This document shows, piece by piece, positions 55,745-63,906 of a DNA stretch of 64,000 nt (positions are counted from its first letter, which is position 1; every line of letters begins with the position of its first letter). Source of the stretch: Paracoccaceae bacterium. GTDB lineage: Bacteria > Pseudomonadota > Alphaproteobacteria > Rhodobacterales > Rhodobacteraceae. A program made the position numbers and the translations under genes. The stretch is taken from NCBI GenBank assembly GCA_006226775.1, contig SBGD01000048.1, positions 17,056-81,055 on the forward strand. Direction: 5' to 3'. The notes beneath the pieces were generated by a model. It did not search any database and had not been told where the DNA came from. It saw nothing but the letters and a program-made list of their open reading frames with translations.

Positions 55745-56677
55745 ATGATCAAGGAAATCAAGGGGCTGCACCACGTCACTTCGATGGCGGCCGATGCGCA
55801 GGAGAACAATGCCTTCTTCACCCGGACCCTCGGCCTGCGCCGCGTCAAGAAGACCGTGAACTTCGACGCGCCCGAGGTCTATCACCTCTATTACGGCGAC
55901 GAGGTCGGCACGCCCGGATCGGTCATGACCTATTTCCCCTTCGGCCAGATGCCCAAAGGGCGGCGCGGCACCGGCGAGGTCGGCACCACCGAATTCGCCG
56001 TGCCCCAGGGTGCGCTGCCCTACTGGCGCGAGCGGCTTGGCCATCACGGCGTCACCGGCCTGCGCGACGACAGCTTTCTCGGCGAGGCCCGCCTGCACTT
56101 CGACGGCCCCGACGGCGACGGCTTTGCGCTGGTCGAGAGCACCGCGCGCGGACGCAGCCCCTGGACCGGCACCGAGGTGCCCGAGGAGGCGGCGATCCTG
56201 GGCTTTCACGGCGCGCGCTTCAGCCTGCGCGACGCGGCGGCCACCGGCGAGTTGCTGCGCTTCATGGGCTACCAGGAGGACGAGACCGCCGAAGGCGTCA
56301 CCCGCTACCGCATCGAGGGCGGCAATGGCGCCGATACCATCGACCTCGAGGAGCTCAAGGGCGCGCCCACCGCTGGCCAGGGCGCGGGATCGGTCCACCA
56401 TATTGCCTTTGCCGTGGAAAACCGGGACAAGCAGCTCGAGGTGCGCAAGGCGCTGATGGACACCGGCTACCAGGTCACGCCGGTGATCGACCGCGACTAT
56501 TTCTGGGCGATCTACTTCCGCACCCCCGGCGGCATCCTCTTCGAGGTCGCCACCAACGAGCCGGGCTTCGACCGCGACGAGGACACCGCGCACCTGGGCG
56601 AGGCGCTCAAGCTGCCCGAGCGCTACGAGCCGCACCGCGCCCGGATCGAGGAATTGCTGCCGCCGATCGGCGCCTGA
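55745..56677 (+). CDS. Ring-cleaving dioxygenase, VOC family (MhqO/LinE-like)
   Basis: A 310-residue glyoxalase-fold dioxygenase with two vicinal-oxygen-chelate modules. The first begins IKGLHHVTSMAADAQENNAFFTRTLGLRRVKKTVNFD (His ligand in LHHVT); the second module has VHHIAFAVENRDKQ (second His) and the final Glu ligand in GGILFEVATNEPGF. This family cleaves hydroquinones or catechol-like rings; in Bacillus the MhqO/MhqA enzymes protect against quinones. First gene of a run that continues with pirin and an FMN reductase. Confidence 0.9.
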   Translation: MIKEIKGLHHVTSMAADAQENNAFFTRTLGLRRVKKTVNFDAPEVYHLYYGDEVGTPGSVMTYFPFGQMPKGRRGTGEVGTTEFAVPQGALPYWRERLGHHGVTGLRDDSFLGEARLHFDGPDGDGFALVESTARGRSPWTGTEVPEEAAILGFHGARFSLRDAAATGELLRFMGYQEDETAEGVTRYRIEGGNGADTIDLEELKGAPTAGQGAGSVHHIAFAVENRDKQLEVRKALMDTGYQVTPVIDRDYFWAIYFRTPGGILFEVATNEPGFDRDEDTAHLGEALKLPERYEPHRARIEELLPPIGA

Positions 56678-56764
56678 CGCAAACGCATTGCCGGTCGCGC
56701 GCCGCGGCCTACAGTCACCTCACAGGGACCGCGGCGGCGCTCCCGCAACCACAGGAGAGTTCTC

Positions 56765-57724
56765 ATGAGTTGGAACCCGACACAGAACCCGGAATGTCCG
56801 CTGGCCGACAATGCCGAGATCGAGACCCTGATCATTCCGCGCGCCCACGATCTTGGCGGGTTCGAGGTGCGCCGCGCCCTGCCCTCGCCCAAGCGCCAGA
56901 TGGTCGGCCCGTTCATCTTCTTCGACCAGATGGGCCCGGCCGAGTTCATCACCGATGGCGGCATCGACGTCCGTCCGCATCCGCATATCGGGCTGGGCAC
57001 GGTGACCTATCTCTACCAGGGCGAGTTCGAGCACCGCGACAGCCTGGGCACCCACCAGATGATCTACCCCGGCGAGGTGAACTGGATGGTCGCCGGGCGC
57101 GGCGTCACCCATTCCGAGCGCACCAGCGCCGAGACCCGCGCCACGCGCCACAAGCTGTTCGGCATCCAGACCTGGATCGCCCTGCCCGAGGACCGCGAGG
57201 AGATGGCCCCGGATTTCGAGCACCACAAGGAAGCCAGCCTGCCGGTGATCCGCGACACCGGCACCACCGCGCGGCTGATCCTCGGCACCGCCTATGGCGA
57301 GACCAGCCCGGTGACGATGCAGTCCGAGACCTTCTACCTGGATGTCATCCTTGAAGCCGGGGCGCAGTTTCCCCTGCCCGACAACCACGAAGACCGCGGC
57401 GTCTATGTCACCGAGGGCAGCATCGAGGTGGCCGGCGACACCTTCGAGGCCGGCCGCATGATGGTCTTCCGTCCCGGCGACCGGATCTCGCTCAAGGCCG
57501 GGCCGCAGGGCGCGCGCCTGATGGCGCTGGGCGGGGCGACGCTGAACGAGAAACGCTATATCTGGTGGAATTTCGTGTCCTCGTCCAAGGACCGCATCGA
57601 GCAGGCCAAGGAGGACTGGAAAGCCGCCGACTGGGCCAATGGCCCGTTCACGCTGCCGCCCGGCGATGACCAGGAGTTCATCCCGATCAGCCCCGAGCTG
57701 GACCGGACCCGCCCCAAGGGATAA
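56765..57724 (+). CDS. Pirin family protein
   Basis: A 319-residue bicupin. The N-terminal cupin carries the metal site DVRPHPHIGLGTVTYLYQGEFEHRDSLG (His, His) and MVAGRGVTHSERTS (His, Glu). The C-terminal cupin lacks this full set. Bacterial pirins include quercetin 2,3-dioxygenases and redox-sensing regulators. The start ATG has CAGGAGAG upstream. Placed 87 bases after the dioxygenase, it probably acts on related phenolic compounds. Confidence 0.92.
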   Translation: MSWNPTQNPECPLADNAEIETLIIPRAHDLGGFEVRRALPSPKRQMVGPFIFFDQMGPAEFITDGGIDVRPHPHIGLGTVTYLYQGEFEHRDSLGTHQMIYPGEVNWMVAGRGVTHSERTSAETRATRHKLFGIQTWIALPEDREEMAPDFEHHKEASLPVIRDTGTTARLILGTAYGETSPVTMQSETFYLDVILEAGAQFPLPDNHEDRGVYVTEGSIEVAGDTFEAGRMMVFRPGDRISLKAGPQGARLMALGGATLNEKRYIWWNFVSSSKDRIEQAKEDWKAADWANGPFTLPPGDDQEFIPISPELDRTRPKG

Positions 57725-57744
57725 ACCGCGCCGGAGCCGCGCGG

Positions 57745-57871
57745 GCGCCCCGGGCCTTCGGACCCGGGCGCGCCGTGCTGCGCCGCAATGAAATCCGAAA
57801 GGTGTCGAAGGCGGTTACGCCTTCACCGTCTCGCGCCGCGCGACCCGGGCCCGAAAGGCCCCGGCGCGCGC
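57745..57871 (+). terminator. Run of three hairpins between pirin and FMN reductase genes
   Basis: A UUCG-capped hairpin (about 57745-57771, one mismatch and one bulge), a GAAGGCG/CGCCTTC hairpin (57807-57813 and 57818-57824), and an imperfect GC-rich hairpin (about 57837-57871). Together they fill most of the 184-base spacer. It may partially terminate the transcript or stabilise upstream mRNA. Confidence 0.5.
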
Positions 57872-57908
57872 GGCAAACCTTCACCCCGCATGACAAGGAA
57901 ACCCCATC

Positions 57909-58478
57909 ATGGCACTGAAACTGAAAATCATCACCGCCTCCACCCGCCCCGGCAGGATCGGCCCCTCGATCTCGGACTGGGCGGTCAAGGTCGCCAAGGG
58001 CAACGCGGCCTTCGAGGTCGAACTGGTCGACCTGGCCGAGATCGACCTGCCGCTGCTGGACGAAAAGCACCATCCGATGATGCAGAAATACGAACACGAC
58101 CACACCAAGCGCTGGAGCGCGGTGATCGCCGATGCCGATGCCGCGGTATTCGTCACGCCGGAATACGACTATTTCGCCCCCGCCAGCCTGGTCAACGCGG
58201 TGCAGGCGCTGATGCGCGAATGGAAATACCTGCCGGTGGGCGTGGTCAGCTATGGCGGCGTCTCGGGCGGTCTGCGCTCGGCCCAGGTGGCGCGGCAGTT
58301 GCTCGGCAATGTCGGCGCCTACCCGGTGATGCAGACGGTGCCTGTACCCTTCGTCGGCGCGGCGCTGGGCGAGGACGGCGTGCTTGCAACCAACGAACAG
58401 ATGAACGAGGGACTTGGCGGGATGCTGGACGAACTGGCCAAGCTGGCCGCGGTGCTCAAGCCGCTGCGCAGCGCCTGA
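57909..58478 (+). CDS. NADPH-dependent FMN reductase family protein
   Basis: A 189-residue flavodoxin-like protein. The phosphate-binding loop is ITASTRPGRIGPSI (residues 6-19), and the flavin-contacting VFVTPEYDYFAPASLVNAVQAL matches the EYN/S motif of azo/quinone reductases; SYGGVSGGLRSAQ follows. It likely reduces quinones or azo compounds by two electrons. With the dioxygenase and pirin it suggests a quinone detoxification cluster under the LysR protein. AAGGAAA upstream of the ATG. Confidence 0.92.
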   Translation: MALKLKIITASTRPGRIGPSISDWAVKVAKGNAAFEVELVDLAEIDLPLLDEKHHPMMQKYEHDHTKRWSAVIADADAAVFVTPEYDYFAPASLVNAVQALMREWKYLPVGVVSYGGVSGGLRSAQVARQLLGNVGAYPVMQTVPVPFVGAALGEDGVLATNEQMNEGLGGMLDELAKLAAVLKPLRSA

Positions 58479-58488
58479 CGCCCGCCCC

Positions 58489-58514
58489 GACAGACCGACC
58501 CGACAGACCGACCC
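58489..58514. repeat. 13-bp perfect tandem duplication
   Basis: GACAGACCGACCC occurs twice in a row just after the FMN reductase stop, in the 98-base spacer to the MliC-like gene. A CCCGGCGC/GCGCCGGG-type hairpin follows immediately (about 58517-58538). Confidence 0.75.
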
Positions 58515-58576
58515 GCCCGGCGCGCGTAGCGCCGGGCATTCCGCCACCGAGTTTCCCGATGCAAGGAGATCACACC

Positions 58577-58921
58577 ATGCGCATCCCCCTTCTCGCCCTC
58601 GCCAGCCTGGCCCTGGCCCCGGCCGCCACGGCCCAGGTGGCGCTCTCGCTTCCGCTCGCGCTGGGGCCCAATGACAGCGTCAGCACGCAGACCTATACCT
58701 GCGGCGAGGCCGAGCCCTTTAGGGTTCACTACATCAACGCCGGCGCCAATGCGCTGGCGATCCTGCCGATCGAGGGCGAAGACCGGATCTTCGTCAACGT
58801 CGTCTCGGCCTCGGGCGCGCGCTATGTCTCGGGCCAGCATGTCTGGTGGACCAAGGGCGACACCGCGATGCTGGAAAACGAGATGCAGGAGACCGCCAGG
58901 CTGGACTGCACCGCAAAATGA
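58577..58921 (+). CDS. MliC family (C-type lysozyme inhibitor-like) exported protein
   Basis: A 114-residue protein with a signal peptide (MRIPLLALASLALAPAATAQ, cleavage after about residue 20) and a compact beta-barrel domain matching MliC: YTCGEAEPFRVHYIN, the loop SASGARYVSGQHVWWTKGDTAML and a terminal Cys. The two cysteines (in YTCGE and LDCTAK) probably form the family disulfide. The SGARY motif is the lysozyme-inhibiting loop in MliC. No lipobox Cys is seen at the cleavage site, so it is periplasmic or secreted. It closes the LysR-associated run of genes. Confidence 0.85.
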   Translation: MRIPLLALASLALAPAATAQVALSLPLALGPNDSVSTQTYTCGEAEPFRVHYINAGANALAILPIEGEDRIFVNVVSASGARYVSGQHVWWTKGDTAMLENEMQETARLDCTAK

Positions 58922-58930
58922 CCCCTCCCG

Positions 58931-58983
58931 CCACGGGGCACCTGTCCCCGTGGCGCCGGGGGCGGTCGCGCAAGGCCGCCCCC
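58931..58983 (+). terminator. Twin hairpins after the MliC-like gene
   Basis: Stem CCACGGGG (58931-58938) with CCCCGTGG (58946-58953), then GGGGGCGG (58958-58965) with CCGCCCCC (58976-58983). They start nine bases after the stop and end 74 bases before mgtE, and probably separate the two transcripts. Confidence 0.7.
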
Positions 58984-59057
58984 GCATTGCGGTGGCCTCG
59001 CCCGGGCATTTGTGATCCTGTGCGCGCAACCAAGCGCCAAGACAGGGTGATTTCCAC

Positions 59058-60386
59058 ATGACGCAAGAGCCGATGTCCGAACCCGGTGACGCCAGCGAAG
59101 ACAGCATCCGCGCCTTCGTGCTGTCGGCGCATCCGATGGATGTGGCCACCTGGCTTGGCCGCCTGCCGCTGGACGAGGTCTGGCCGCACCTGTCGACCCT
59201 CGACCCCGAGCACGGCGCCAGGGTTTTCGAGAAACTGCCGCATGAGCTTCAGGCCGAACTGGCCCGCAGCCTGCCGCAGGGCGACCTGCCGGCGATTGTC
59301 GCCGCTATGGACGCCGACGACCGCGTCGATTTCGTCAACCAGCTGGACCCCGACGAACAGGAGCGCCTGATCGCCGACCTGGCACCCGAGGCGCAGGAGG
59401 ACATCCGCCTCCTTGCGCCCCATGCCGAGGAATGCGCCGGCGCCATCATGACGTCGGACTACGCCATGCTCGACGCCGACATGACCGCGCGGCAGGCCAT
59501 CGCCGCGCTGCGCCGGCAGGCCCCGCGCACCGAGACCATCTACCGCTCCTACGTGGTGGACCAGGGCCATCGGCTGATCGGATCGGTCCGCCTGCACGCG
59601 CTGATCCTGGCCGAGGATGACGCGCCGGTGAGCGACCTGATGGAGCCCGCGCCGATCTCGGTCAGTCTCGACACCGACCAGGAGGACGTGGGCAAGCTGA
59701 TCGCGCGCTACGACCTGCTTGCCATTCCCGTGGTCGACGCCGAGGGCCGGCTGGTCGGCATCGTGACCCATGACGACGCCGCCGACGTGATGCAGGCCGA
59801 AGCCACCGAGGATTTCCAGCGGATCTCGACCGTCCTGCCCTTCACCCAGAACATCCGCCAGGCCGGGATCGGCATGCTCTATTCCCGGCGCATCGTCTGG
59901 CTGGCGCTGCTGGTCTTCGGCAACCTGTTCTCGGGCGCGGGCATCGCCTATTTCGAGGACGTGATCCTGGCCTATGTCTCGCTGGTGTTCTTCCTGCCGC
60001 TCCTGATCGATTCCAGCGGCAACGCCGGGTCGCAATCGGCCACCCTGATGGTGCGGGCGCTGGCGACCGGCGATGTCGAGCTCAAGGACTGGGGCAGCCT
60101 GATCCTGCGCGAGGTGCTGGTCGCGGCGGCGCTGGGGGCAACCATGGCGGCGGTGGTCTTTCCGCTGGGCGCCTGGCGGGGCGGCGTCGATGTGGCGCTG
60201 ACCGTCGGTCTGACGATGTTCCTGGTGGTGCTGATCGGCAGCCTGGTCGGCATGTCGCTGCCCTTCCTGCTCAGCCGGTTGCGGCTTGACCCGGCAACCG
60301 CCAGCGGCCCGCTGGTCACCACGATCTCGGATGCCTCCGGCGTGCTGATCTATTTCTCGATTGCGACGGCGATCCTCAGCCTGTGA
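59058..60386 (+). CDS. mgtE: Magnesium transporter MgtE
   Basis: A 442-residue Mg2+ channel. It has a cytosolic N domain of helical repeats (FVLSAHPMDVATWLGRLP, FVNQLDPDEQERLIADL), two CBS domains (about residues 130-255, MTSDYAMLDADMTARQAIAALR and LMEPAPISVSLDTD) that sense cytosolic Mg2+, and five C-terminal helices with the conserved LPLLIDSSGNAGSQSATLMVRAL pore motif. No Mg-riboswitch-like leader was recognised in the 136-base upstream gap. Confidence 0.95.
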   Translation: MTQEPMSEPGDASEDSIRAFVLSAHPMDVATWLGRLPLDEVWPHLSTLDPEHGARVFEKLPHELQAELARSLPQGDLPAIVAAMDADDRVDFVNQLDPDEQERLIADLAPEAQEDIRLLAPHAEECAGAIMTSDYAMLDADMTARQAIAALRRQAPRTETIYRSYVVDQGHRLIGSVRLHALILAEDDAPVSDLMEPAPISVSLDTDQEDVGKLIARYDLLAIPVVDAEGRLVGIVTHDDAADVMQAEATEDFQRISTVLPFTQNIRQAGIGMLYSRRIVWLALLVFGNLFSGAGIAYFEDVILAYVSLVFFLPLLIDSSGNAGSQSATLMVRALATGDVELKDWGSLILREVLVAAALGATMAAVVFPLGAWRGGVDVALTVGLTMFLVVLIGSLVGMSLPFLLSRLRLDPATASGPLVTTISDASGVLIYFSIATAILSL

Positions 60387-60602
60387 GCGCGTTTGAGGCG
60401 GATCACTTGGACGGAAGTGAACCGCGCGGAGAACCCCTTTATCACGCCGGTGATCCCGGCTCGTCCATGATCGGAGGGTTTTTCATGGGTCGCTGGCGTC
60501 TTGGACAAGCTGATCACGGCGCGAAACCCGACACCGAATTGCGGGCCGCTGAAAACCAGTGCCCGCAACCCGATGTTTCTGCCAATCCGGAGACCGGCGG
60601 TG

Positions 60603-62129
60603 CTATCTCCGCCAGCACCGCTCCAGCCCGGCCAGGCTCCGCCGCCTGTTGGGCGTAACCTGAAGGGCCGCCTGGTAGGCCTCGACAGCGCCGGCCTTTT
60701 CGCCGACCTCGAGCAGCATGTCGCCCAGAAGCTCGCGCGCCGGCAGAACGTGACCCGGTGTGACCGGGGCCTTGCCCGCCTTGTCCTCGATATCCGCTGC
60801 CGCGCGCATCAGGGTGACGGCTCTCTCGGGCTCTCCTTTTGACAGGGCAACCCAGGCCTCGATGGATGTGCTCTGGGCCTCGAGCAGCGCCAGCCAATAG
60901 CCCAGTTTCCGATCCTCCATGACTTGGCCAAGCGCGTCCAGACGTTCCAGGGCAACCCCCGCCGCCGCGACATCCCCGGACCGGGCCGCGCCGAGGCCCT
61001 TGGCATACCAGCGGATCGCGACCGCCTGCGGAAACCGCTCCCAGGTGATCGCCGGGTTGAGATCGGCCGAAAGGGCGGCCGCACCGGCCCAGTCCCCCTG
61101 TTCCAGCGGCACCCGCGCGGCCGTCGCCGCATCGGCATAGGCCGACCCGAAAGTGTTCTCGAGATCGGGGTGCGCCTGCACCTGCCTGACAAGCGCCTCG
61201 GCGGCTCTCGCATCGCCCGCCTGGAGATGGGCATAGACCGCGTAGTCGATGGCATGCGGGTAGTGATCGGCAAGGATGCCGCCCTCGGACTGGGCCAATA
61301 CGGCAGCGGCGCTGCGGGCGTTCCAGGCCGCCGATTCCTCCCACAGGCCGAGACGGGTGAAGATATGCGACGGCATGTGCAGCGCATGGGGCACGTCCGG
61401 CGCGATCCGGTCGTACCCCCTTGCGATCTCGACCGCGCGGTCGGCAAGGGCGGGGTGATCATAGGCGTGAATGGCATAGTGATAGCCCGCCGGATGCGTC
61501 GGCGCCCGGGCCCGAAGCGCATCCATGCGCGCGCCGGCATCGCTCAGTTCCGGCACCGCGTCCGGGCCACGCGGGGCCATGGTCAGTTGCGCCAGCGCGT
61601 CAAAGGCGGCGGCCTCCAGGTCGTCGGGAAAGGCCTCGTCGATCTGGCGCTGTCTGGCGGCCCAAGCGGCAAGGCGTTCGCGGAATGTCCTGTCCTCGCC
61701 GGCATAGAACGCCTGCACCGCCTCGATATAGGCCGCCTCGCGGGGCGTTCCGGGGGGCATCTCGGCAAGACGCGCAATCGCGGCACGCCCCGCTTCGCTT
61801 TCCTCGGGGGTCGGCCCGCCGGGCCAGAGCGGATGGAACCTGGTCATGGCGATCCCCCATTGCGCCATCGCGCAGGTCGGATCGGCCTCGGCCGTCGCCT
61901 CGAAGACGCTGGCCGATTGGCGATACATCATGTGATGCAAAAGCAGTAGCCCGGTCTCGAACGCCCCTTGCGCCTCCGCGGTGCAGGACGTGGCGAACCG
62001 GACATGCCCCATCTCCGCCGGGTTCAGCCCCGCCAGAACGCCATCAAGCGAATGCGCCGGCGCGGGCAAGGGCAGCAGCATCAGCGCGAGGGCTGAAACC
62101 GTCAGTCTCGGGGTTCGGATGAATGGCAT
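60603..62129 (-). CDS. Exported TPR-repeat protein of unknown function
   Basis: A 508-residue protein with a signal peptide (residues 1-25, ending APAHS) and a solenoid of TPR-like helix pairs. Early conserved text is LLLLHHMMYRQSASVFEATAEADPTCAMAQWGIAMT, and a later block HMPSHIFTRLGLWEESAAWN is shared with a widespread family of periplasmic tetratricopeptide proteins. A last TPR is near residues 455-500. Strong AAGGAGG before the ATG. It is divergent from a CadC-like regulator that also has TPRs, with 107 bases between. No enzymatic motif recognised. Confidence 0.83.
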   Translation of the reverse strand: MPFIRTPRLTVSALALMLLPLPAPAHSLDGVLAGLNPAEMGHVRFATSCTAEAQGAFETGLLLLHHMMYRQSASVFEATAEADPTCAMAQWGIAMTRFHPLWPGGPTPEESEAGRAAIARLAEMPPGTPREAAYIEAVQAFYAGEDRTFRERLAAWAARQRQIDEAFPDDLEAAAFDALAQLTMAPRGPDAVPELSDAGARMDALRARAPTHPAGYHYAIHAYDHPALADRAVEIARGYDRIAPDVPHALHMPSHIFTRLGLWEESAAWNARSAAAVLAQSEGGILADHYPHAIDYAVYAHLQAGDARAAEALVRQVQAHPDLENTFGSAYADAATAARVPLEQGDWAGAAALSADLNPAITWERFPQAVAIRWYAKGLGAARSGDVAAAGVALERLDALGQVMEDRKLGYWLALLEAQSTSIEAWVALSKGEPERAVTLMRAAADIEDKAGKAPVTPGHVLPARELLGDMLLEVGEKAGAVEAYQAALQVTPNRRRSLAGLERCWRR

Positions 62130-62174
62130 CGGATGATCCTCCTTGCAGGTATGTGCGCCGCATCACGGGTGTTT

Positions 62175-62197
62175 TCCGCCCAAAGCATTTTGGCGGA
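62175..62197. promoter_or_regulatory. Inverted repeat between the TPR gene and CadC-like gene
   Basis: Arms TCCGCC (62175-62180) and GGCGGA (62192-62197), extended inward by CAAA/TTTT, lie midway between the two divergent starts. Candidate operator for the adjacent winged-helix regulator. Confidence 0.5.
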
Positions 62198-62236
62198 CAG
62201 GGGCGGCGTGGTACCCTTGCATCGGAGGCCGCAGGG

Positions 62237-63853
62237 ATGCTGAATGGCAAACGAAATACCTTGAAATCTGTTGAACTCGACCTGGGCGCGGCCTTGCTGG
62301 ACAGGGCGTCCGGCTATCTGTTCGACAAGGACGGCCAGGACCTGGACCTCAGGCACCAGTCGCGCGAAGTGCTCAAGGTTCTGGCGGAGCACCCGGGCAG
62401 AACCGTCTCGCGGACCACCCTTGTCGAAAGGGTCTGGTCCGGTCGCGCGGTGTCGCCGGACGGCGTTGCCCAATGCATCACCGAGATCCGCCGCGTTCTG
62501 GGCGACAGCGACAAGCGGTTGATCGAAACCGTGCCGCGCAAGGGCTATCGGCTGGTGCCGCCTGCCGCGGTGCATACCCCGAGGCGCCGGGGTCTGCTGG
62601 TCGCGGCGGGGCTTGTGCTGGCCGCCTGCCTCGCGCTGGTCTGGACATTTGCGCGCCCGCCCGGCGCTCCGCCGAAGCCGCCGGTCATCGCCGTTCTGCC
62701 GTTCGACGATTTCAGCGCGGCCCCGCACCAGGGCTACCTGAGCGATGCCGTGGCCGAAAGCATCATCACCATGCTGGCCCGCTACCCGCAACTGACGGTG
62801 ATCTCGCGCAACTCCAGCTTTCAGTTTCGCGGCTCCAACCTGGGGATTTCGGAAATTGCCGACAGGCTCGGCGCCGATTTCGTGCTCGAAGGCAGCCAGC
62901 ACTACGACGGGTCGCGCTTGCGGATCACCGTGCAGTTGATCGATGGCGCGACGGATGCCCATATCTGGGCGGACGAGGTCGACGTGCCGCTGGGGGCCTT
63001 GCTCGCCACCAACGATCGGATCAGCGGCAAGATCGCCAATGCGGTGGGCTTCAGCGTCATCGATACCGCCTCGGCGCGGATGACGGCAGGTGACGTCAGC
63101 GCATTGATGATCGCCAATGCCGCGCAAAGCCGGATCATGCGGAACTTCACCCGCGAAAACCTGAGGATCAACCTCGAGGAACAGGAGCGCTCGATCCGGG
63201 ACTACCCGGAGTCGGCCTGGGGCTATCTCGGCCAGGCCCTGTCGCTACGCGTCGGGCTGCGCTATGGCTGGATCGACGGCGATGAAGCGGCAACGCGCGC
63301 CCGCATGTACGACTTTGCCCGCAAGGCTGTCGAATTCGACCCCAACAATTTCATGGCCTATCACGCGCTGGGCCGTGTCCTGATCCACAACCGCGACGTC
63401 GAGGCGGCACTCGGCGCCTTCCGGCGCGGTGTCGAGCTGAACCCCTCGTCTTCGCTGGTCACGATGGGGCTGGCCGACGCGCTGGTCTATGTCGGCAAGA
63501 CCGACGAGGCGCTCGAGGTGATCGGCCGGCTGGAGCACATCGACCCGCTTTACGGGTTCGGCCTGACATGGGCCAAGACCTCGGCGCTCTGGCAAGCCGG
63601 GGCGTGCGACCAGGCGCTTGCTGCCTTTCAATCGCACCCCGCGATGCCGATCGCCGCCTACAAAGAGCTTGCGGCGATCCATCACTGCCTTGGCAACCAG
63701 GGCAAGGCGACCGAGGCAATGGCGGCCTATCTCGCGGAGAACCCTGCCTGGACGGTATCGCGGGAACGGGCGATCAACACCGGCATGTGGACCGCCCCGG
63801 GCGCTCTCGACCGCTGGCTGGTCGCCATGGAGTCCGCGGGGATGCCGCTGTGA
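62237..63853 (+). CDS. CadC-like membrane-anchored regulator with TolB-like and TPR domains
   Basis: A 538-residue one-component regulator. An N-terminal OmpR-type winged helix (about residues 35-106, VLKVLAEHPGRTVSRTTLVERVW and IETVPRKGYRLV) is followed by one membrane segment (about 119-138), then a periplasmic TolB-like/FlgO-like nucleotide-cyclase-associated domain (VIAVLPFDDFSA, SDAVAESIITML, VLEGSQHYDGSRLRITVQL, about 149-260), and TPR helices to the C-terminus. CadC/ToxR proteins read a periplasmic signal and bind DNA from the membrane. The start at 62237 was preferred to an upstream in-frame ATG because GCAGGG lies just before it and the upstream part is the divergent promoter region. 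Confidence 0.87.
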   Translation: MLNGKRNTLKSVELDLGAALLDRASGYLFDKDGQDLDLRHQSREVLKVLAEHPGRTVSRTTLVERVWSGRAVSPDGVAQCITEIRRVLGDSDKRLIETVPRKGYRLVPPAAVHTPRRRGLLVAAGLVLAACLALVWTFARPPGAPPKPPVIAVLPFDDFSAAPHQGYLSDAVAESIITMLARYPQLTVISRNSSFQFRGSNLGISEIADRLGADFVLEGSQHYDGSRLRITVQLIDGATDAHIWADEVDVPLGALLATNDRISGKIANAVGFSVIDTASARMTAGDVSALMIANAAQSRIMRNFTRENLRINLEEQERSIRDYPESAWGYLGQALSLRVGLRYGWIDGDEAATRARMYDFARKAVEFDPNNFMAYHALGRVLIHNRDVEAALGAFRRGVELNPSSSLVTMGLADALVYVGKTDEALEVIGRLEHIDPLYGFGLTWAKTSALWQAGACDQALAAFQSHPAMPIAAYKELAAIHHCLGNQGKATEAMAAYLAENPAWTVSRERAINTGMWTAPGALDRWLVAMESAGMPL

Positions 63854-63906
63854 CGCGGATTTGCGGATGGTGTTTCGGGTATTTGTGGCGGTGTGCCGGG
63901 TGTTAA

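Noticed and set aside
58922..59057. Magnesium riboswitch upstream of mgtE
   Set aside because: The gap is taken up by two terminator-like hairpins of the previous gene; the multi-helix M-box core sequences were not recognisable.
60387..60602. Small open frames on both strands between mgtE and the TPR gene
   Set aside because: The plus frame runs into the 3' end of the TPR gene on the other strand, and the minus frame overlaps mgtE. Neither has a ribosome-binding site or a recognised domain, so I see no supported gene in this convergent gap.
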